Assembly: GCF_900176255.2 (NCBI RefSeq)
Contig: NZ_FXEG02000001.1
Coordinates: forward strand, 400,651-464,650
Source: Mycobacterium ahvazicum
Lineage (GTDB): Bacteria; Actinomycetota; Actinomycetes; Mycobacteriales; Mycobacteriaceae
Direction: 5' to 3'
Length of the DNA stretch: 64,000 nucleotides
Part shown: piece after piece, positions 1 through 8,507 of the stretch
Numbering within the stretch: position 1 is the stretch's first letter
Layout of the letters: every line of letters begins with the position of its first letter
Notes under the pieces: generated by a model
What the model was told of the DNA's origin: nothing
Database searches by the model: none
What the model saw: the letters and a program-made list of their open reading frames with translations, nothing else
Translations under genes and position numbers: made by a program

Positions 1-1068
1 GCCGGCTCCCGCAAGGGTGTAGCCCGGCACCGCCAGCGCGACCCATTTCTGCCCGTCGCGCAGCACGCCCAGACCGGGCGCCGCGTCAACCACCGTGGCA
101 AGCAGGTGCAGGCCGGGCCCGGAGGCCAGCGCGGCCGGCACCACGACCGACACCAACGCGAGCACCAACAGTGGCAGCGCCGGCGGGCGGCGCAGCACCG
201 TCGGGACGCCGGCCGCCACCACACCCAGCAGCACCAGCGCCGAGATCAGCGCGAACAGCGTTGCTCGCGAACTGGGTACCGCCTCGCCGTTCCAGATACC
301 GCCGAGACTGGCCAGGCTGACCAGCGTGCCCAGACCGGGCTCGGCGCGTGGCGCGAAGGCGATCACGCCGAGCGCGCTCGCCGCCTTGGGAGTGGACAGC
401 GACGAGCCCGTCGCCGCGGCCACCAGCCACGGCAGCGCCGCCACCAGCGCGGCACCCAGCGCCGTCGCGGCGCACTGCCAGCGGGCCCGGCCCCCACCCG
501 GCGCGGCGACGCAGACCAGCGCCACCGTCGCGGCCAGCATCAGCCCCGTCGGCGTCAGCCCGGCCAGCGCGATCCAGAACGCCAACGAAAAAAAGCCGGG
601 CCCACCGGATCGCAGGCTCAGGACCGTCGTCGCCACCCACGGCAGGCAGCCGTAACCGACCAGCAGGCTCCAGTGCCCCTGCAGAAGTCGTTCGGCGACA
701 TAGGGATTCCAGATCGCGAGCGTGACCGCGACGAACTGGCCCGGCGCGCCGGCGCAGGGCAGCGCGGTGGCCACGAGTCGTGCCGAACCCCAGCCCGCCA
801 GCCACAACCCCGCGACCAGCAACACCTTGACCACGACGCCGCCGTCGACCAGGTGCGAGGCCAGCGCCACGGCGAAATCCTGCGGAGTCGCCCGCGGCGG
901 TGCGGTCAACCCCAGGGCGGTATCGGACAGGTAGGAACGCGGCGTCGAGACCGCGTCGCGCAGCAGCAGGTACCCCGGCCGCAGCAACGGCGCCACCACC
1001 AGAAACGCCAGGGTTAACGCATACCCGGGGAGAGACCACTGCAGCGCCCGGCGCCATGGCGCGGTCAC
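1..1068 (-). CDS. GT-C-like polytopic membrane protein (Rv0226c-like), 3' end cut by window edge
   Basis: About 356 codons are open from a GTG at 1068 to the window edge with no stop. The start reads VTAPWRRALQWSLPGY, and an in-frame stop lies about 20 bases upstream, so the GTG is the only plausible start. The protein is a chain of hydrophobic segments with short polar loops. Near the edge it contains GLGVLRDGQKW followed by another membrane segment. AftD in this window has LRNVHKLES in a comparable position, so I infer a lipid-linked sugar glycosyltransferase of GT-C fold. The DUF3068 gene ends 19 bases upstream in the same direction, which suggests co-transcription. Position and features match the M. 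tuberculosis Rv0226c neighbourhood. The substrate is unknown and the catalytic loop cannot be judged from a partial protein. Confidence 0.8.
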   Translation of the reverse strand, partial: MTAPWRRALQWSLPGYALTLAFLVVAPLLRPGYLLLRDAVSTPRSYLSDTALGLTAPPRATPQDFAVALASHLVDGGVVVKVLLVAGLWLAGWGSARLVATALPCAGAPGQFVAVTLAIWNPYVAERLLQGHWSLLVGYGCLPWVATTVLSLRSGGPGFFSLAFWIALAGLTPTGLMLAATVALVCVAAPGGGRARWQCAATALGAALVAALPWLVAAATGSSLSTPKAASALGVIAFAPRAEPGLGTLVSLASLGGIWNGEAVPSSRATLFALISALVLLGVVAAGVPTVLRRPPALPLLVLALVSVVVPAALASGPGLHLLATVVDAAPGLGVLRDGQKWVALAVPGYTLAGAG

Positions 1069-1086
1069 GGTCGGCGCAACCGCGGG

Positions 1087-2340
1087 TTAGTCCCGGTCGG
1101 GCGGGACGGGCGGATTCGGCTCCGGCGCCGGTGGATCGGAGCCGGGCGGATCGTCATCCGTCTCGGAATGCTGCGCGGGCAGCTTCTCGGTCTCGGCTTC
1201 GGCGCCGGGCACCCGTTCCTCGAGCCCACTGCGGCCGAAGAACTCCTCGTCGCCGCGGTCCAGGCCCGGGTCTGTCAGCGCGCTCTCGGTCCGCAGGCTG
1301 AACGACGCGAACAAGCCGCCGCCGATCAGCGCGATCAGGCCGACCGCGGTGAAGGTGATCGGCAGCACCCGCGACCACAGCGCGAGCCGGTCACGCTCGT
1401 CGCGGGCCGCGTTCACCTGAGATTCCACGGTGTCCTCGTTGGAGGTGACCTTGTAGTCGGCCAACGTCAGCTCGGGCTTGAGCGGGTCCCGGGCGAAGAA
1501 ATGGTTGGCGTGCTCGGTCTCCTTGACGATGGTGCCCGAGACCGGATCCACCCAGAAGGTCCGCTGCGCCGCGTAGTAGCGGGTCATCGTGATCTGCTCG
1601 GCCGGGTCGCCGCCCTGGATGCCCCACATCGCCGCGGACGTGGTCACCTTGCCGTCCTCGTCGCCGGCGTACAGCGACGGGTACTTCACCGGCGCCACCA
1701 GCTTTCCGTCGGCGCTGTAACCGATGTTCTGGGTGAACTTGTAGGCGCTCAGCCCGTTGACGTCCTCTTGGGTGTCGTAGTTGACGTCGTAGGTCTTCTG
1801 CGCGACCGGATCGAAGTAGGGGTAGGTCTTCTTCTCGGTGTGGAACGGGAAGCGGTAGGACAACCCGTCGTGGCGCACCGGGATCGAGGTGGGCGGGTTC
1901 TCGTCGTTGAAGGTGCGCGGCTTCTGGACGGCGCCGCCAGTGTGGGTGTCGTCGGAGACGGCCATCGCGGTCTTGCGGTTGAGCGTGACGGTGTCGACGA
2001 TCGCCAGCAGCAGCCCGGTGTCCTTCTGCTTATCGGTGCGCCGCAGGGAGGTGCCGACCTGCAGCGTGACGACGTCGGCGTTGGCCGGCGACTCGACGCT
2101 GATCTGCTGCTGGGAGACCAGGGGCACGTTCTGGTTGACCACGACGTGGTCACTGGACAGCGACGCCGAGTCGAGCGCGGTTCCGGTGCCGTCGCTGACC
2201 AGCGTGGTGTCGATGTTGAGCGGGATCTTGGTGATCCGGCTGGTGGTGTAGGTCGACAGCAGCAGCGCGGCGATCAGCAGGGCAGCCCCGAGCCCGATGA
2301 TCCCGCATGCGGCGAACCGCAACATAACCGCTCGGTTCAC
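1087..2340 (-). CDS. DUF3068 (porin PorA family) membrane protein, Rv0227c-like
   Basis: The 417-residue protein has an N-terminal membrane anchor (about residues 8-30), a large extracytoplasmic domain rich in T/D/Y, and a second membrane helix near residues 325-347. A Pro/Glu/Asp-rich cytoplasmic tail follows, ending PNPPVPPDRD. This two-helix layout is that of the DUF3068 family. From published work on Corynebacterineae, members at this locus (NCgl2760, MSMEG_0317) are needed for lipomannan maturation and lipoarabinomannan synthesis; transfer of that role here is by position and family. It is transcribed away from the acyltransferase at 2431, leaving a 90-base divergent promoter region, and lies just upstream of the GT-C-like gene. 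The ATG start directly precedes the first helix. Confidence 0.85.
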   Translation of the reverse strand: MNRAVMLRFAACGIIGLGAALLIAALLLSTYTTSRITKIPLNIDTTLVSDGTGTALDSASLSSDHVVVNQNVPLVSQQQISVESPANADVVTLQVGTSLRRTDKQKDTGLLLAIVDTVTLNRKTAMAVSDDTHTGGAVQKPRTFNDENPPTSIPVRHDGLSYRFPFHTEKKTYPYFDPVAQKTYDVNYDTQEDVNGLSAYKFTQNIGYSADGKLVAPVKYPSLYAGDEDGKVTTSAAMWGIQGGDPAEQITMTRYYAAQRTFWVDPVSGTIVKETEHANHFFARDPLKPELTLADYKVTSNEDTVESQVNAARDERDRLALWSRVLPITFTAVGLIALIGGGLFASFSLRTESALTDPGLDRGDEEFFGRSGLEERVPGAEAETEKLPAQHSETDDDPPGSDPPAPEPNPPVPPDRD

Positions 2341-2430
2341 GTTGCTGTGCCCTCCCTAAATGCTCTAGGCAAATCCGTTCGACCCTAACAGCAGTACCCG
2401 ATTAGCCAGGTAACAGAGCGCAGGCAGACT

Positions 2431-3624
2431 GTGATCGTGACCGATGGCGACCAGGCGGGCGGAACTCGCAGCTTCCTGCCCGCTGTCGAGGGTATGCGCG
2501 CCTGCGCGGCCATGGGCGTGGTCGTCACGCATGTGGCCTTCCAGACCGGCCACTCCAGCGGTGTCGACGGGAGGCTGTTCGGCCGCTTCGACCTTGCCGT
2601 GGCCGTGTTCTTCGCGCTGTCGGGGTTCCTGCTGTGGCGTGGCCACGCGGCCGCGGCGAGGGGTCTGGGACCCGATGGTTTCAGGAGTCCGCCTACCGGC
2701 CACTACCTGCGATCGCGGCTGGTCCGCATCATGCCGGCCTATCTGGTGGCCGTCGTCGTGATCCTCACCCTGCTGCCCGACGCGGACCACGCCAGCCTGA
2801 CCGTCTGGCTGGCAAACCTGACCCTGACCCAGATCTATGTGCCGCTCACCCTGACCGGAGGGCTGACCCAGATGTGGAGCCTCTCGGTCGAGGTCAGCTT
2901 CTATCTGGCGCTGCCGATTCTCGCGCTGTTGGCCCGCCGCATTCCGGTCCGCGCCCGGGTGCCGGCGATCGCCGCGCTGGGGGCGCTCAGCTGGGGGTGG
3001 GGCTGGCTTCCTTTCTTCTCCGGGCACGCGGGGTCCGGCAATCCGCTGAATTGGCCGCCGGCCTTCTTCTCCTGGTTCGCCGCGGGCATGCTGCTGGCCG
3101 AGTGGGTGCACAGCCCGATCGGGCTGGCAGTGCGCGTGGCGCAGAACAAGGCGGGCCGGGTACTGATGGCCGCCATCGCATTGGCCGCGTTCCTGGTGGC
3201 CGCCTCCCCGCTGGCGGGCCCGGAGGGGCTGACGCCGGGGACCGCGGCGCAGTTCGCGTTGAAGACCGCGATGGGGTCGATCGTCGCGTTCGCGTTGGTC
3301 GCGCCGTTGGTGCTGGACCGCGTCGATACCCCGCACCGGCTGCTGGGCACCGCCGGGATGGTCACCCTGGGTCGCTGGTCCTACGGCCTGTTCATCTGGC
3401 ACCTGGCCGCGCTGGCGATGGTGTTCCCGGTGGTCGGCACGTTCCCGTTCACCGGCAACATGCCGATGGTGTTGGTGCTGACGCTGCTCTTCGGCTTCGC
3501 GATCGCGGCGGTGAGTTACGCCCTGGTCGAATCGCCGTGCCGGGAAGCGTTGCGCCGCTGGGAGAAACGCGAGAAACCGACCGCTGCGGCAATAGATGCC
3601 GAGGCGGACGCCATCGCGCCCTAG
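2431..3624 (+). CDS. tmaT: Acyltransferase-3 family membrane protein, likely trehalose monomycolate acetyltransferase
   Basis: A 397-residue polytopic protein of the acyltransferase 3 family. The early motif FLPAVEGMRACAAMGVVVTHVAF contains the family His after the first helix, followed by FFALSGFLLWRG and the R-x10-R region YLRSRLVRIMPAY. About ten hydrophobic segments follow, including LTQMWSLSVEVSFYLALP. In Corynebacterineae the orthologue next to the DUF3068 gene (TmaT) O-acetylates trehalose monomycolate before MmpL3-type export; the same neighbour pair is present here. The start is a GTG giving MIVTDGDQ. The stop codon shares a CTAG with the stop of the convergent gene at 3621. The symbol is assigned by synteny and family, not by a search. 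Confidence 0.75.
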   Translation: MIVTDGDQAGGTRSFLPAVEGMRACAAMGVVVTHVAFQTGHSSGVDGRLFGRFDLAVAVFFALSGFLLWRGHAAAARGLGPDGFRSPPTGHYLRSRLVRIMPAYLVAVVVILTLLPDADHASLTVWLANLTLTQIYVPLTLTGGLTQMWSLSVEVSFYLALPILALLARRIPVRARVPAIAALGALSWGWGWLPFFSGHAGSGNPLNWPPAFFSWFAAGMLLAEWVHSPIGLAVRVAQNKAGRVLMAAIALAAFLVAASPLAGPEGLTPGTAAQFALKTAMGSIVAFALVAPLVLDRVDTPHRLLGTAGMVTLGRWSYGLFIWHLAALAMVFPVVGTFPFTGNMPMVLVLTLLFGFAIAAVSYALVESPCREALRRWEKREKPTAAAIDAEADAIAP

Positions 3625-4100
3625 CCGGTGCGGTCCATCCACTCTTCCAGTGCGCCCGCGGACGGCAGACTGACGGCCTGCTCGATCTTCTCGATCAGGT
3701 CGGTGCCGTACTCGACGGTGGACCTGACGAAGTGGCCCAGCCCCGCCAGGTGAATGCCGTCGGTCAGCAGGTAAGCGCTTTCGCCGACCACGCTGAAATG
3801 GCTCGGCTGCGCGCTCTCGCGGACAAACGCCTTGGGCCAGTGGTTGTCGCGGTTCCAGTCGTTGACCAGTTCCATCAGGCGGGGGCGCTCGCTGGCTTGG
3901 TAGTACCCCGCGGGGCTGATCGAGATCTCCAGGATGTCGGGCCGCAATCCGTTGATCCGCAGGTTCACGTGCAGCTTGCCCCGCTGATAGTGGGACAGCA
4001 CCATCATGAATTCCGTGCCGTCGTCGCTGCGGAAGAATCGCAACTGGTGCGATCGTAGATAGCGTTCGATCAGCTCCGGGCTCAACGGCTCGATTTGCAT
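3621..4100 (-). CDS. YbjN-domain (putative sensory transduction regulator) protein
   Basis: A 159-residue soluble protein starting MQIEPLSPELIERYLRSHQL. It shows the YbjN/type III chaperone-like pattern: an N-terminal helix that pairs with FFRSDDGTEFMMVLS, then paired strands such as KLHVNLRINGL and ILEISISPAGYY, then a helix with LVNDWNRDNHWPKAFV. Members of this family are common small actinobacterial proteins with no settled biochemical role. It follows the CoA ligase by 50 bases on the same strand and could be its third operon member. Its stop codon shares the CTAG with the convergent acyltransferase. I do not recognise a specific orthologue at this position in M. tuberculosis. Confidence 0.65.
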   Translation of the reverse strand: MQIEPLSPELIERYLRSHQLRFFRSDDGTEFMMVLSHYQRGKLHVNLRINGLRPDILEISISPAGYYQASERPRLMELVNDWNRDNHWPKAFVRESAQPSHFSVVGESAYLLTDGIHLAGLGHFVRSTVEYGTDLIEKIEQAVSLPSAGALEEWMDRTG

Positions 4101-4150
4101 GGCGCTGATCGTGCGGGCGGAGCCTTGAAGAATTCTTGGTGCCTTCGGAG

Positions 4151-5647
4151 TCAGCTCGCTTCGGCGGCCTGCAACCGCGCCATGATCTCGGCCCGGACCG
4201 CCGAGCGCCGGGCCTTGCCGGCGTCGTCGCGCAGCGGGGTGTCGACGAATTCGATGAAGTCGGGGGTGTGCGGCACCTTGTACCCCGCGATGTTGGCGCG
4301 CAGAAACTCCTGCACCCCCGCGGCATCCAGGGTGGAGCCGTCGATCGTCTGCACCAGCGCGTAGGGCACCTGGCCGAGATCACCGGCGTTCGGATCGGGG
4401 ACGCCAACAACCAAGCAGGACAACACATCCGGGTGTGCCGATAGCGCGCTCTCGATCTCCGCGGGATAGACGTTGCGCCCGCCCACGGTGAACATGTCGA
4501 CCCGCCGGTCCGACAGGTACAGGAAACCGTCGGCGTCGAAGTAGCCCAGATCGCCCAGCGAGTCCCAGCCGTTCCGGCTTTTCGCCGTCGAGCCGACATA
4601 CCGGTAGGTCGGCGCGCTGCCCGGCGCCGGCCGCATGTAGATCTCGCCCTCGACGCCCGGCGGGCAGGGGTTGCCGTCGTCGTCGAGCACCGTCATCTCG
4701 CCGCTGACGACGATGCCGACCGAACCCGGGTGGGTCAGCCACTGGTCGCCGGAGATGAACGTCAGCGCCTGTAACTCGGTGCCGCCGTACAACTCCCACA
4801 CTTTCTCGGGGCCCAGCAGGTCGATCCACGCCTGCTTGATGGCCGGCGGGCACGGTGCCGCCAGGTGCCAGAACCGCCGGATCGATGACAGGTCGTAGGC
4901 CTGCGGGTTGGCCTGGTAAACCGGTAGCACCCGCTGCATGATCGTCGGCACCGTCACCATGAAGGTGACGCGATGATCGGCGATCACGCGCAGGAATTCG
5001 TGCGGATCGAACCGGTCGGTCAACACCAGGTGGTGGCCCATGATCAACGCCAGGGCCGCCATGGTGATCCCGGTGTTGTGGGATAGCGGCACCGGAACAT
5101 AGGTGGTGTCGCAATCTTGTGCGCCCATCGCGTAGGCCGCCAGCGGTGAAAGGCGGCTGTCGACACCGGCTTCGATCAGCTTGGGCCGCCCGGTGCTGCC
5201 GCCGGACCCCATCGCCTTCCACGTCGGCGACACCGCCTCCGGCAGCGGCGCATCGGACAATGCCGCATCGGGGATGAAACCCTTGACCACGCTTGGTATT
5301 TCAGGGTGCTCGGCGCCCACCAGCAGGGCGCGCGGCCGCAAGTCCAGCAGGCCTTGCAACTCCGCGGTCGGCAGTCGCGGCGACAACGGCTGCGGCACCG
5401 CGCCCAGCTTCCAGCACGCCACGGCGGCCTGCACGAACTCGACGGAGTTGGGCAGCAGGATCGTCACGTAGTCGCCGACGCCGACACCAAGTTCGGCATA
5501 GGCACGGGCCAGCCGGTTCGTTGACTTGTCGAGTTCGGCGCGGGTCAGCGTCAGGCCTTCACAGGTGACCGCCGGCTCGTCGGGCGCGCATTCGGCCAGC
5601 GCCGAAACCTGGGTGCCGATCGGCGGAGTCGGCTCACTCTGGGTCAT
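4151..5647 (-). CDS. Acyl-CoA ligase / AMP-dependent synthetase
   Basis: A 498-residue ANL-superfamily enzyme that would activate a carboxylic acid to acyl-AMP and then the CoA ester. Visible motifs are the phosphate loop GSGGSTGRPKL (near residue 188), the adenine/Glu motif YGGTELQALTF, the hinge region YLSDRRVDMFTVGGRNVYPAEIE, and the C-terminal catalytic Lys in RDDAGKARRSAV. The Gly-Gly-Ser-Thr-Gly form of the loop resembles the ligases for bulky acids such as bile acids and sterol fragments more than long-chain FadD enzymes, but the substrate is unproven. The ATG abuts the TAA of the lactonase gene with no spacer, so the two are almost certainly translated from one message. The downstream YbjN gene may be the third member. 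Confidence 0.8.
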   Translation of the reverse strand: MTQSEPTPPIGTQVSALAECAPDEPAVTCEGLTLTRAELDKSTNRLARAYAELGVGVGDYVTILLPNSVEFVQAAVACWKLGAVPQPLSPRLPTAELQGLLDLRPRALLVGAEHPEIPSVVKGFIPDAALSDAPLPEAVSPTWKAMGSGGSTGRPKLIEAGVDSRLSPLAAYAMGAQDCDTTYVPVPLSHNTGITMAALALIMGHHLVLTDRFDPHEFLRVIADHRVTFMVTVPTIMQRVLPVYQANPQAYDLSSIRRFWHLAAPCPPAIKQAWIDLLGPEKVWELYGGTELQALTFISGDQWLTHPGSVGIVVSGEMTVLDDDGNPCPPGVEGEIYMRPAPGSAPTYRYVGSTAKSRNGWDSLGDLGYFDADGFLYLSDRRVDMFTVGGRNVYPAEIESALSAHPDVLSCLVVGVPDPNAGDLGQVPYALVQTIDGSTLDAAGVQEFLRANIAGYKVPHTPDFIEFVDTPLRDDAGKARRSAVRAEIMARLQAAEAS

Positions 5648-6625
5648 TTAATAGGCGCCCTGCTGCTCGAAGATGCGCCGCGGGTTGTCGACGAGCATGG
5701 TGTGCAGTTGCTCCTCGGTGACGCCGCGCTCTTTGAGGGCGGGGATCACGTCGTTGTGGATGTGCAGGTAGTGCCAGTTGGGTGCCATCTGCGGAACGAG
5801 TTCTTCGGGGAGTGCGTCGAAGTAGCAGTTGGCGTCGTGCGACAGCACCATCTTGTCGGCGTGCCCGCGCTCGCACATCTGCGCCACGATGCCGACTCGT
5901 TCTTCGAACGGTGAGATCACATCGAGGCCGAACCGGTCCATTCCGAGATAGGACCCCGCCGCGATAAGTTCCTCCAGGTATCCGATGTCGGTGCTGTCGC
6001 CCGAATGTCCGATGATCACCCGGCTCAGGTCGACACCCTCTTCTTCGAAGATGCGCTGCTGTTCGAGCCCGCGGCGCAGACCCGCGTGGGTGTGTGTAGA
6101 GATCGGCACCCCGGTGCGCTTGTGTGCCTGGGCGACCGCGCGCAGCACCCGCTCGACGCCGGGGGTTACGCCCGGCTCGTCGGTGGCGCACTTGAGGATC
6201 CCGGCCTTGACGCCGGTGTCGGCGATGCCTTCCTCGATGTCCTTCACGAACATGTCGGTCATGATCTCCGGACCGCCCAGCATGCCGCCCGGACCCTCGT
6301 AGTGGAACCGCAGCGGCAGGTCGTTGTAGGTGTAAAACCCGGTCGCCACAACGATATTCAGCTCGGTCGCAGCGGCCACGCGGGCAATGCGCGGGATGTA
6401 GCGGCCCAGCCCGATCACGGTGAGGTCGACGATGGTGTCCACGCCGCGCGACTTCAGCTCGTTGAGCCGGTCGATGGCATCGGCCACCCGCTTTTCCTCG
6501 TCGCCCCAGGCGTCGGGATAGTTCAGCGCGATCTCGGTGGTCATGATGAAGACGTGCTCGTGCATGAGCGTCACGCCGAGATCAGCGGTATCGATGGAAC
6601 CGCGCGCGGTATTTAGTTCGGACAC
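5648..6625 (-). CDS. php: Phosphotriesterase-like lactonase (PHP), Rv0230c-like
   Basis: An amidohydrolase-superfamily enzyme of 325 residues. The metal-binding signature is complete: MHEHVFI (H-x-H), the carboxylated Lys in GILKCATDEPG, His residues in STHTHAG and IGHSGDSTD, and the final Asp in VLSHDANCYF. Mycobacterial members hydrolyse lactones well and organophosphates weakly. The chosen GTG (VSELNTARGSIDTADLG) aligns with the M. tuberculosis start as remembered and gives the usual length; the open frame runs to 6901 but that extension is low-quality sequence over the divergent promoter. The coupled CoA ligase downstream and the divergent fadE4 suggest opening of a lactone followed by CoA activation and beta-oxidation (inference). 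Confidence 0.9.
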   Translation of the reverse strand: MSELNTARGSIDTADLGVTLMHEHVFIMTTEIALNYPDAWGDEEKRVADAIDRLNELKSRGVDTIVDLTVIGLGRYIPRIARVAAATELNIVVATGFYTYNDLPLRFHYEGPGGMLGGPEIMTDMFVKDIEEGIADTGVKAGILKCATDEPGVTPGVERVLRAVAQAHKRTGVPISTHTHAGLRRGLEQQRIFEEEGVDLSRVIIGHSGDSTDIGYLEELIAAGSYLGMDRFGLDVISPFEERVGIVAQMCERGHADKMVLSHDANCYFDALPEELVPQMAPNWHYLHIHNDVIPALKERGVTEEQLHTMLVDNPRRIFEQQGAY

Positions 6626-6745
6626 GTGGCTGATGCTAGGCCGGGCCGGAATCATCCAACAGAGGCAATTGCGATGACAATGCGGATTTCGCGGCGCACC
6701 TTGGGCTGATACCGCGACCCCGCACATCGGCGTACCGTCTGCCGC

Positions 6746-8446
6746 ATGCTGCTCAACCCCAACCAGTTGACCCGTAAATACCCCGACGCTCGGTCGGGCG
6801 AGATCATGGCCGCCACCGTCGACTTCTTCGAGTCCCGCGGCAAGGCCCGGCTCAAGGCCGACGACCACGCGCGGGTCTGGTACTCGGACTTTCTCGATCA
6901 CATCGGGCGGGAACGCATCTTCGCCTCGCTGCTGACCCCGTCCGAGTACGGCGCCTCAGCTGACTGCCGTTGGGACACCTATCGGATCAGCGAGTTCGCC
7001 GAGATCGTCGGGTTCTACGGGCTGAACTACTGGTATCCGTTCCAGGTCACCGCCCTTGGCCTGGGTCCGATCTGGATGAGCGACAACGAGGACGCCAAGC
7101 GCAAGGCCGCAGCCCAGCTCGAGCAGGGCGAGGTGTTCGCCTTTGGCCTGTCCGAGCAGGCGCACGGCGCCGACGTCTACCAGACCGACATGATCCTGAC
7201 GCCGTCCGAGCATGGCTGGACCGCCAGCGGCGAGAAGTACTACATCGGCAACGCCAACGTCGCCCGGATGGTCTCGACGTTCGGCAAGATCGGCGAGACG
7301 GACGAGTACGTATTCTTCGTCGCCGATTCGCAGCACGACCGCTACGAGCTGAAGAAAAACGTCGTCAACTCCCAGAACTACGTCGCCAACTACGGGTTGC
7401 GCGAGTATCCGGTCACCCAGGCCGACATCCTGCACCGCGGCCCCGGGGCTTTCCACGCCGCGCTCAACACCGTCAACGTGTGCAAGTACAACCTCGGCTG
7501 GGGTGCGGTCGGCATGTGTACCCACGCCATGTACGAGGCGGTCACCCACGCCGCCAACCGCCACTTGTACGGGACCGTCGTCACCGACTTCAGCCATGTG
7601 CGGCGGCTGCTCACCGACGCCTATGCGCGACTGATCGCGATGAAGCTCGTCGCCACCCGCGGCAGCGACTACATGCGCAGCGCCTCGGCCGACGATCGTC
7701 GCTACCTGCTCTACAGCCCGCTGACCAAGGCGAAGATCACCAGCGAGGGCGAGCGAGTGATCACCGCGCTGTGGGACGTGATCGCCGCCAAGGGCGTGGA
7801 GAAGGACACCATCTTCGAGGCGATGGCCCGCGAGATCGGGCTGCTGCCCAGGCTGGAAGGCACCGTCCACATCAACATCGGGCTGCTGGCGAAGTTCATG
7901 CCCAACTACTTGTTCGCGCCCGACGGCGAACTGCCGCTGATCGGGCGCCGCGACGAGGCGGTCGACGACTCGTTCCTGTTCAACCAGGGCCCGACCGGGG
8001 GATTGGGCAAGGTCCGCTTCCACGATTGGCGCGCGCCGTTCGACGGCTTCGCGCAGCTGCCCAACGTTGCGCTGCTGCGTGAGCAGATCGACGTGCTGGC
8101 CGAAATGCTGACGTCTGCTACTCCAGATGCCTTGCAGCAGAAGGACATTGACTTCGCGTTCGGCGTCGGCCAGCTGTTCGCGACAGTGCCCTATGCGCAG
8201 CTGATTCTGGAGGAGGCGCCATTGTCGGGTGTGGACGATGCGCTGATCGACGAGATCTTCGCCGTGCTGGTGCGCGACTTCAACAGCTACGCAGTCGAAT
8301 TGGCGGACAAGCGCGCCACCACCGACGCACAGGCCGGGTTTGCGATGCGGATGATCCGTCGCCCGGTGTTCGACCAGTCGCGCTACGACCAGGTTTGGAA
8401 GGAACACGTGCTGCCGATCAACGGCGCCTATCAGATGCGGCCGTAG
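6746..8446 (+). CDS. fadE4: Acyl-CoA dehydrogenase FadE4
   Basis: A 566-residue flavoenzyme of the acyl-CoA dehydrogenase superfamily, placed exactly where fadE4 sits in M. tuberculosis (between php and the Rv0232 TetR gene). The middle beta domain reads FGLSEQAHGADVYQTDMI and WTASGEKYYIGNANVARMVSTFGKIGE, and the C-terminal helical domain follows. The family length is usually nearer 390, so about 170 residues are extra, as in other long FadE proteins. It carries out alpha-beta dehydrogenation of an acyl-CoA; chain preference is unknown. No good Shine-Dalgarno sequence precedes the ATG, while TACCGT lies about 12 bases upstream, so a leaderless message is possible. It is divergent from php. 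Confidence 0.85.
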   Translation: MLLNPNQLTRKYPDARSGEIMAATVDFFESRGKARLKADDHARVWYSDFLDHIGRERIFASLLTPSEYGASADCRWDTYRISEFAEIVGFYGLNYWYPFQVTALGLGPIWMSDNEDAKRKAAAQLEQGEVFAFGLSEQAHGADVYQTDMILTPSEHGWTASGEKYYIGNANVARMVSTFGKIGETDEYVFFVADSQHDRYELKKNVVNSQNYVANYGLREYPVTQADILHRGPGAFHAALNTVNVCKYNLGWGAVGMCTHAMYEAVTHAANRHLYGTVVTDFSHVRRLLTDAYARLIAMKLVATRGSDYMRSASADDRRYLLYSPLTKAKITSEGERVITALWDVIAAKGVEKDTIFEAMAREIGLLPRLEGTVHINIGLLAKFMPNYLFAPDGELPLIGRRDEAVDDSFLFNQGPTGGLGKVRFHDWRAPFDGFAQLPNVALLREQIDVLAEMLTSATPDALQQKDIDFAFGVGQLFATVPYAQLILEEAPLSGVDDALIDEIFAVLVRDFNSYAVELADKRATTDAQAGFAMRMIRRPVFDQSRYDQVWKEHVLPINGAYQMRP

Positions 8447-8461
8447 CTTTCTTGCTCGAGC

Positions 8462-8507
8462 GCCCGGCTGGCTGGGCGTACGAGACCCAGCGCCCGGCCA
8501 GCCGGGC
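8462..8507. terminator. Bidirectional terminator-like hairpin between fadE4 and the PPE gene
   Basis: Arms at 8462-8478 and 8491-8507 match at 16 of 17 positions (core GCCCGGCTGG / CCAGCCGGGC) with a 12-base loop. There is no T-run. It sits between two convergent genes and its last base touches the PPE stop codon, as expected for a shared mycobacterial hairpin terminator. Confidence 0.6.

Noticed and set aside
86..1057. Minus-strand open frame of 323 codons at the left edge
   Set aside because: It is Arg/Gly-rich without any family pattern. The overlapping frame from GTG 1068 encodes a clear polytopic membrane protein, so this is a shadow.
2365..4599. 744-codon minus-strand open frame spanning tmaT, the YbjN gene and part of the ligase
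   Set aside because: It crosses three well-supported genes in other frames and shows no family sequence.
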